This document shows, piece after piece, positions 58,779 through 64,000 of a DNA stretch of 64,000 nt (positions are counted from its first letter, which is position 1; every line of letters starts with the position of its first letter). The DNA is taken from contig LLEY01000170.1 in the NCBI GenBank assembly GCA_001414485.1, positions 62,001-126,000 of the forward strand. The letters run 5' to 3'. Below the pieces are notes generated by a model. That model had not been told where the DNA came from. It saw nothing but the letters and a program-made list of their open reading frames with translations, and made no database searches. Origin of the DNA: Calycina herbarum. Its lineage: Eukaryota > Ascomycota > Leotiomycetes > Helotiales > Pezizellaceae. The position numbers were made by a program, and so were the translations under genes.

Positions 58779-60226
58779 TCAAGCCCATGCCCCAACGAGC
58801 GCCATCAACGTCGCGCCCCCAATGACTGCAGAGAAAGCCTCCAACCTTCTACGTCCAGTTAGTATCCCATAGCTCTTATCACTCAAGAAATCTTCCGCCA
58901 GTAACTGAACCAGTCCTGCGAAAAGTAGGAGGCCGCTAGAAATGGCATTCATGAATCCCACCATTAGCAAACCACCGGCACTTCGAGGATCATAGAGTCG
59001 GTGGACAACCAGACCGATTGCCTGGCCAATTGGCGTCGTTGTCCCATATGCGAGGACCATTAACCATGGGCGTGGAGAATGGCGGGGGAAGTTGATGGCT
59101 GCGATGCGGGAGCCTAGTGCTAGACCTTCAAAGGACTGATGAAATGCTATTGCTATGAGGAAAACAACGAAAGGTGGACCTGTAGCAACTGATACCGCCA
59201 TTCCTATGAATATGCTATGAAATAATATTCCCGCTTCAAGCATGAGACATTGGAGAATCTGTCTTTTCCTTTCCTCTTCGGGGGAGAGTACGGAATTCGA
59301 GGGTTGGCGGGGTTGTGAACTTGATCCATGACCAGTGAGCGCTTCCGCACTATTATCAAGTTCTTCAAGTTCGAGATCGGAATCGCCATCGTCTTCCCAT
59401 TGCCTTCGGGCTTGAGGTTCATCGATCTGTGGGGTAGAAACTGGAAGCGGGGAAACACCAGCCACGAGTCCTTCAGAAGCATCCACATCTTGCAGCATTA
59501 TGTCCTGAGGGCGATGATTTAGCCCCAGCTTCCCTAGTCTGCCATTCGATTTCTTTCGATATGGCTCCGTTGTGCCGTTTATGTGTCCATTATGGTTGTG
59601 ACTGCCACCTTCCCCGTCCGTCACTTCGTCCCATCCCCCTCCATGTGAGTGCGAATGGCCAGCTCCTCTCGTAGTCAAGAATTGCTCTATTCCGACGACT
59701 ATCAGCGCCGATATCATTGCCACCAATCCAGCTAGTGGATTATATCCTTTGCTGAAAAAGTCGGGGAGGCATGGATTCGTGAGGGAGATGAAGGCGGTTG
59801 GGAGGAGGTGGACGAATGCCGTGGCTATCAGAACACCAGTGCCGAAATGCTGGGAGATGAAGATGAATCTATTCGCAAAGGAGGCTTTCGTGGATTTTCG
59901 AGATATCAGAGGGAATCCACAAGCTGTGGTGAATTTGTTAGTTGAAGATCGAGTGCCGGAAGAAAGATATCCTACCTATCGTACTCAAAGCCAGTATCAA
60001 AATTAATGCGCCTATATGCGCCGACGTATTGTAGCTCCCCTTGACTCCTGATCCGCACTCTGGCTTCGCGGCCGGTGTCTTTTCATCTCGTCGGGCCAAT
60101 TCTGCTCGTAGGAATTCGGTGGATATGCTTGACCATGACGGGCCTAGAGGTTGTTAGCCAAGAGGGTTGGAGTTCAAGGACACATTTCCTGGGCTTACCT
60201 GCGTTCACGGCCTCGGAATCGACCAT
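58779..60226 (-). CDS. ZIP-family zinc/iron transporter (Zrt-like), 446 aa
   Basis: Imports Zn2+ (possibly Fe2+) across a membrane, most likely the plasma membrane. Three exons: 60226-60199, 60143-59976 and 59923-58779; donors GTAAGC and GTAGGA, branch sites GCTAAC and ACTAAC; phases agree. The first membrane helix is HIGALILILALSTIACGFPL, then HFGTGVLIATAFVHLLPTA. A long variable loop follows, His-rich near its start (GAGHSHSHGG, GSHNHNGH), acidic later. Then come LEAGILFHSIFIGMAVSVA and IAFHQSFEGLALGSRIA, the metal-conducting helices IV and V with their conserved His, Ser and Glu. The C-terminal helices end in GGATLMALVGAWA. The tiny first exon is set by the ATG and a good donor; the next in-frame ATG would remove helix I. 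No zinc-response element was identified. Confidence 0.93.
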
Positions 60227-60830
60227 CGTGTTATAATAGAGACAGTCGTACACCAGACGGTAACATGTTGGAGCAAGCAATTGCGCTCCTACGTTGAGAT
60301 TGAGTTGGAAGTGGACAAGTTGCGCAAAGAGCTTAACCTTGAGCTTGTTTTGACTCCTTCCAACCCTCTGGGTGTTTCTTACAGGCTCGCGATGGACAGT
60401 AAAAGCGGCAGTAAATATCAGGCTCGTGCCTGCCCCGCCTAGCTCGTTGTTCCAGTTATCTAGGGTAATTCAATGTAATTACCCTAGACCCTTGGAACAA
60501 TTTGAAATGTTAATCCACGTATCTTAGAGCAATCAACTTTCTTTGTTCCTTGGGGCAATATACTAAAAAGATAGAGGATCGAGCTGTTTGCTGCCGCTTT
60601 TTCTGTCCACCGCGAGACCCGACAAATCAAGAACCAACAAGAACTCGTCAAACACTTCACATTTTATTTATTTTGTTAATTGGGACTGAGGAGCCTGTCG
60701 ATAAGAACACAAATTCACTGAAAAAAAGAATTATGATAAGAACAAAACCCGCTCATTCCTCATCAAGACATTCTGACCCTCAACAGGTTTCCCATGAAGT
60801 TATTAAAACCACCAACAAGCAACCAACAAT
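60227..60830. other. Intergenic with a long imperfect hairpin
   Basis: Between the ZIP promoter and the 3' end of the alcohol dehydrogenase gene. It contains the inverted repeat at 60447-60500; otherwise nothing was recognised. Confidence 0.55.
60447..60500. repeat. 54-nt imperfect hairpin
   Basis: Inner arms TCTAGGGTAATT (60459-60470) and AATTACCCTAGA (60477-60488) are perfect over 12 bp with a 6-nt loop. Outer arms TTGTTCCA (60447-60454) and TGGAACAA (60493-60500) are perfect over 8 bp. The four bases between inner and outer arms do not pair. Confidence 0.85.
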
Positions 60831-61853
60831 TTATTCCATGACCAAAACACTTCGGAATCGGACATCACCACTCATCATATGGTCATACGCCTTCTGAACA
60901 TCCTTCAATGGGAACTTCTCAACTAAACACTTGATGCCATGGAGTTTGGTGAATGCGATTGCCTCCTCGCTGTCCAAGGCGTGTCCGCTAGGAAACCCAG
61001 CAACAGAAGCGGCCTTCATGATCAAGTCGACCGAGTTAACCTCGACTGGACCAACAGGGGACAAAATCAACAATTTCCCACCAGGCTCGAGACCAGCAGT
61101 GAGAGGTCCAATCGATTTTGGGTTTGGAGCGGTGCAAACAATCAAACTAGCCCCTCCCATCTCCATCAACTTCTTGCTCGGGTCGTCTTTGGAGGTGTCG
61201 ATGAATTCATGCGCCCCGAGTTCCTTTGCGAAAGCCTTCTTCTTGTCGCCGGAACTGAGGGCGACGACTTTGTATCCCATCTTGTTGGCGTACTGGACTG
61301 CGAGATGTCCCAATCCACCGAGTCCTTGGACCGCAACAAGATCACCGGGTATGATTTTTGCTTTTCGGATTGAGTTGAAAACCGTTATTCCTGCACACAA
61401 GATAGGCGCGTATTCGACTGGATCAACATCTTTGGGAACATTGACGACAGCTTCAGTGCGCAACAAAACATATTCCGCGTAACCTCCATCTCTGGTCACT
61501 CCATTGACAGCCCCATCTTGACACATCTGGAATTGTCCACGGTTACATTGCTTGCAGATGCCATCGTGGCCTCCGTGCCAAGGCCCTCCAACTCGATCAC
61601 CGGCTTTCCATCGCTTTTCTCCATCTCCCACGGCTGCGACGTCCCCAATTACTTCGTGGCCCGGTACAATAGGAAATCCATTTCCGAAACTTGCATTCTG
61701 GACACCTTCATCAGAGCGGCAGACTCCACACGCAATGACTTTGACGAGAACCTCGCCCGGCGAAGGCAACTTCAATTCCTTATCTTGGAGGGTGAAAGGT
61801 GCATCTTTCTTTTCGAAGACTGCTGCTTTGTAGGTTTTTGGGAGAGACGTCAT
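60831..61853 (-). CDS. Zinc-dependent alcohol dehydrogenase (MDR family), 340 aa
   Basis: NAD(P)-linked oxidation of an alcohol or reduction of an aldehyde, cytosolic or mitochondrial. A single exon; the ATG at 61853 gives MTSLPKTYKAAVFEKKDAPF, the normal start, whereas the longer frame to 61937 is leader. Catalytic zinc ligands are visible: GVCRSDE (C45) and PGHEVIG (H66-E67). The nucleotide-binding glycine motif is VAVQGLGGLGHLA. The structural-zinc loop reads GGHDGICKQCNRGQFQMC, i.e. Asp97, Cys100, Cys103 and Cys111; the first of the usual four Cys is Asp. Such replacement may still bind zinc or may loosen the site. The sequence otherwise looks intact and of standard length. Substrate cannot be told from the sequence. 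Confidence 0.92.
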   Translation of the reverse strand: MTSLPKTYKAAVFEKKDAPFTLQDKELKLPSPGEVLVKVIACGVCRSDEGVQNASFGNGFPIVPGHEVIGDVAAVGDGEKRWKAGDRVGGPWHGGHDGICKQCNRGQFQMCQDGAVNGVTRDGGYAEYVLLRTEAVVNVPKDVDPVEYAPILCAGITVFNSIRKAKIIPGDLVAVQGLGGLGHLAVQYANKMGYKVVALSSGDKKKAFAKELGAHEFIDTSKDDPSKKLMEMGGASLIVCTAPNPKSIGPLTAGLEPGGKLLILSPVGPVEVNSVDLIMKAASVAGFPSGHALDSEEAIAFTKLHGIKCLVEKFPLKDVQKAYDHMMSGDVRFRSVLVME

Positions 61854-62643
61854 TTTGCGAATTGTTTCTTTCAAGTATTTTATGAGGCTGGTAAGTTTGA
61901 CTGTGCTAAGTGGCAGTAGTTGATAGCTATTGGGCAAGTCTCCAGTGGGATGGCCAGCTATTTATCTACTCATCTCAGCTTTCTATCTGCTTCTTTATAT
62001 GCATATGCACACCCCTCTTTTATCATGTTATCTGGGGAATCAGGGTAAAATCCGAAAGCGAGAATTCGATGATGCTTTCTTTTAAGGTTAAACCCCGAGA
62101 TTTCTTCGGAGAAACACCACCAGCGTCATCGGATATAAGTGCAATAGTATTGACATCATGCACTGCTTGCTTCTTTCAGCCTGACTGCTTGGTGAATTGC
62201 TTATCAAGTTCACTGTGATTTTTAAGAGTGCCATCTGAATATTCAAAATACGTTTCACAAAGTTTGTGGTTCCATTTGGATTTATGCGCACATGCGATTA
62301 CCGTACATATTGTACCCTGGCAACAATCATCGAGATCCATTCGATTCTCCAATCCTCTCTACCTTCCAATTGGCCAGGAAACCGAGGAGATTCAATTCAG
62401 CTCAACCCGCTTTGTAAATTATTACGGTGCGTTTTACCTCGAAATACCCCACGATTCCCCTCAAATTCAATTCCACCCTTTAGCGTGTGCAATTGGGAAA
62501 GAATCAACCATAATTATACTCAGCTCCGAACCCCACGTAACATAGTGCCACGCACTTTCAGCTCTAAATACCTCACCCTCCCCCTAAATTAAATTCCGTC
62601 CGACTCAGATCACCACATAAAAAAAAGACACCACCACCTTCTT
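61854..62643. other. Intergenic: alcohol dehydrogenase promoter and 3' flank of the GNAT gene
   Basis: Open frames here have no motifs. Apart from the TATA-like box nothing was recognised. Confidence 0.5.
61994..62000 (-). promoter_or_regulatory. TATA-like box of the alcohol dehydrogenase gene
   Basis: ATATAAA on the minus strand about 141 bp upstream of the ATG, a spacing nearly equal to that seen for the pectin lyase gene. Confidence 0.5.
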
Positions 62644-63453
62644 TCACTTCTTCACAGCCGTCCTAGGCATCCTGACCATATACCAAAACTTATAAACTCC
62701 CCACCCCAAATCCCCCCTCTCACCACCCTCAACCCAGTCCTTCAAATCTATTCCAAACTCCCCAATTTCATTCCAGCCTTTATGCACGTAAAATGGATGG
62801 CCAACAGGAGTACCGATTAAGAAGCAAGGTATACCTTCGCGATCTGCCATTTCGTGTCCGTATTCCAGCAATGCGCTTCCGATTCCTCGCCCTTGGAATT
62901 TTGGATGTGTGAAGAGCGCGGAGAGGTAAAGATGTTTTGTCGGTGCAGCCCAGGAGGTAAGGAAGCTTGCGAAGTTGGCGAGGATGTGTGTTTTTAATTC
63001 TTCTCTTCTGTCTCTTTTCTCGATCTCTCTGCTGGCTTTCTGGAGGTTTAATAATCCACCTGCGAACAACATATCTCCCTCCCCTCTACTCCCATCCCTC
63101 TCCTCACCCTCCTTATCCTTCGAACCCCACCCCCTCATCTCCCAAGCCCCCACCCCCCTAATCTCTCCCGAACCATCACAGCCTTTCAAAAAAATCAACC
63201 CTTCTCGATCGAAATTTTTATTCAACTCCTCTATCGCTTCTTTCCGGGTCTGCTCGAGTGAGGAGGGCGTGGGTGTAAGGAAGAATTGGAAGACGTTTGC
63301 GCGACTGGCTTCGAGTACTACTTCTACTAATTCTGGGATGTCGGATCTTTGGGCAAGGAGGATTTTGATTGACGATGCGGAGGAGAGTGAGGGATGTTGG
63401 TGGGGAAGAGGATGGTAGTTTGGAGGGGCTGGGGGAGGTGGTGGGTTGCGCAT
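62644..63453 (-). CDS. GNAT-family N-acetyltransferase, 269 aa
   Basis: Transfers acetyl from acetyl-CoA to an amine of unknown identity. A single exon with ATG at 63453; the first 27 residues are Pro/His/Ser-rich and probably disordered. KILLAQRSDIPELVEVVLEA (30-49) is the usual first strand and helix. LYLSALFTHPKFQGRGIGSALLEYG contains motif A, with Q187-G188-R189-G190-I191-G192 binding the CoA pyrophosphate. PVGHPFYVHKGWNEIG is the typical C-terminal strand-helix with the conserved Tyr. A charged insertion (about 110-150) between the central strands is unusual in length and may be species-specific. Confidence 0.9.
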   Translation of the reverse strand: MRNPPPPPAPPNYHPLPHQHPSLSSASSIKILLAQRSDIPELVEVVLEASRANVFQFFLTPTPSSLEQTRKEAIEELNKNFDREGLIFLKGCDGSGEIRGVGAWEMRGWGSKDKEGEERDGSRGEGDMLFAGGLLNLQKASREIEKRDRREELKTHILANFASFLTSWAAPTKHLYLSALFTHPKFQGRGIGSALLEYGHEMADREGIPCFLIGTPVGHPFYVHKGWNEIGEFGIDLKDWVEGGERGDLGWGVYKFWYMVRMPRTAVKK

Positions 63454-64000
63454 ATTTTGGGGAGAGCGATCTTGGTGTAGTTGTAGTAGGTATTTTTTTG
63501 TTTTTTTCCTTTGAAGGTTTTCGCGCGAGGGTGTTTCTTGTTTCTATTTCACTTCTCAACCAATTGTATTTTTAGAGATGAGGACTTTCAGAGAGGCAGG
63601 AGGAGAAGGGTTCACTAGATTGGGCGAATCGCACAGCATATAGGCTTAATGCATGATGTCATTGCCTCCTTCCGTATTAGGTTTATCATTGAAGGTATAT
63701 CCGTACCTTTTGTTTCATGAGCTGGACTTGTTTCTTTTTTGGACAGCAGAGGGGTGAGGTACGGAATCTTTTCAATAGTAAGAGAGTATATGAAATCTTA
63801 TTTTTTCAAACTTTCCTATCTCGAGCTTTCTTTTTCCCCTTTTCTATGCCAACTTTTGGTGAATTTTTAATTGCTTTTACATGTTAAGCCGACCTTGGTT
63901 CACTTTATTATACTTTGAAGTTTTTGAGTACACCCTTTTCATTTCTGTCCCCGTGAGTAGTTTGATTGCTTGAGGATCACAGGATCTCAATTATCATTAT
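63454..64000. other. Promoter side of the GNAT gene to the window end
   Basis: No gene, repeat or RNA was recognised; the sequence is T-rich on the plus strand near the end. Confidence 0.5.

Noticed and set aside
1..64000. tRNA or rRNA genes
   Set aside because: No cloverleaf with A/B boxes and no rRNA sequence was recognised on reading; a tRNAscan run would settle it.

Overview
The window reads as nuclear DNA of a filamentous ascomycete. Genes carry 45-60 nt introns with GTAAGT-like donors, CTAAC/CTGAC branch sites and TAG/CAG acceptors. Families typical of these fungi are present: cutinase, pectin lyase, a HET-domain protein and a NACHT-type STAND NTPase. Several transposon relics carry dense C-to-T / G-to-A damage of the kind left by RIP (repeat-induced point mutation). 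Cutinase plus pectin lyase suggest a plant-associated species, perhaps a leotiomycete; that placement is inference.

Layout. 1-229: 3' end of a cutinase gene. 230-3535: non-coding DNA with degenerate repeats. 3536-6548: a four-exon gene for a 937-aa protein with a disordered N-terminal half and a Cys-rich C-terminal half. 7322-8656: a short or broken HET gene. 9672-10986: a secreted 401-aa protein with a beta-hairpin-like Ser/Thr stretch. 11-16.8 kb: gene-poor, holding a dispersed repeat family and a RIP-damaged piggyBac-like element with terminal inverted repeats. 16792-18115: a five-exon 2-oxoglutarate/Fe(II) oxygenase. 19029-19957: a 274-aa protein of an unrecognised family whose paralogue lies at 47450-48181. 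21048-24182: a broken NACHT/STAND gene.

25.1-42.8 kb is a nested transposon block. A Tad1-like LINE (+) was interrupted three times: by a chromodomain Ty3/Gypsy element (26511-31967, +), by a solo LTR of the same family (34641-34882, -) and by a second chromodomain Gypsy element (35914-42253, -). Each insertion has an exact 5-bp target-site duplication. 43186-44656 is an aminoglycoside-phosphotransferase-like kinase gene with one CAA-to-TAA-type stop and a missing metal-binding Asp. 45661-46888 is a damaged Tc1-like element.

47.4-63.5 kb returns to ordinary gene density: the second paralogue, a seven-exon secreted or single-pass 614-aa protein, a secreted HExxH (M35-like) peptidase, a 317-aa protein resembling the fungal DUF7730 group, a pectin lyase, a ZIP zinc transporter, a zinc alcohol dehydrogenase and a GNAT acetyltransferase. 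No pathway cluster is evident. The recurring themes are secreted or plant-cell-wall enzymes, allorecognition-type genes, and decay around a heterochromatin-like transposon nest. Exon joins were made by hand from splice signals and reading frame; no RNA evidence was available.
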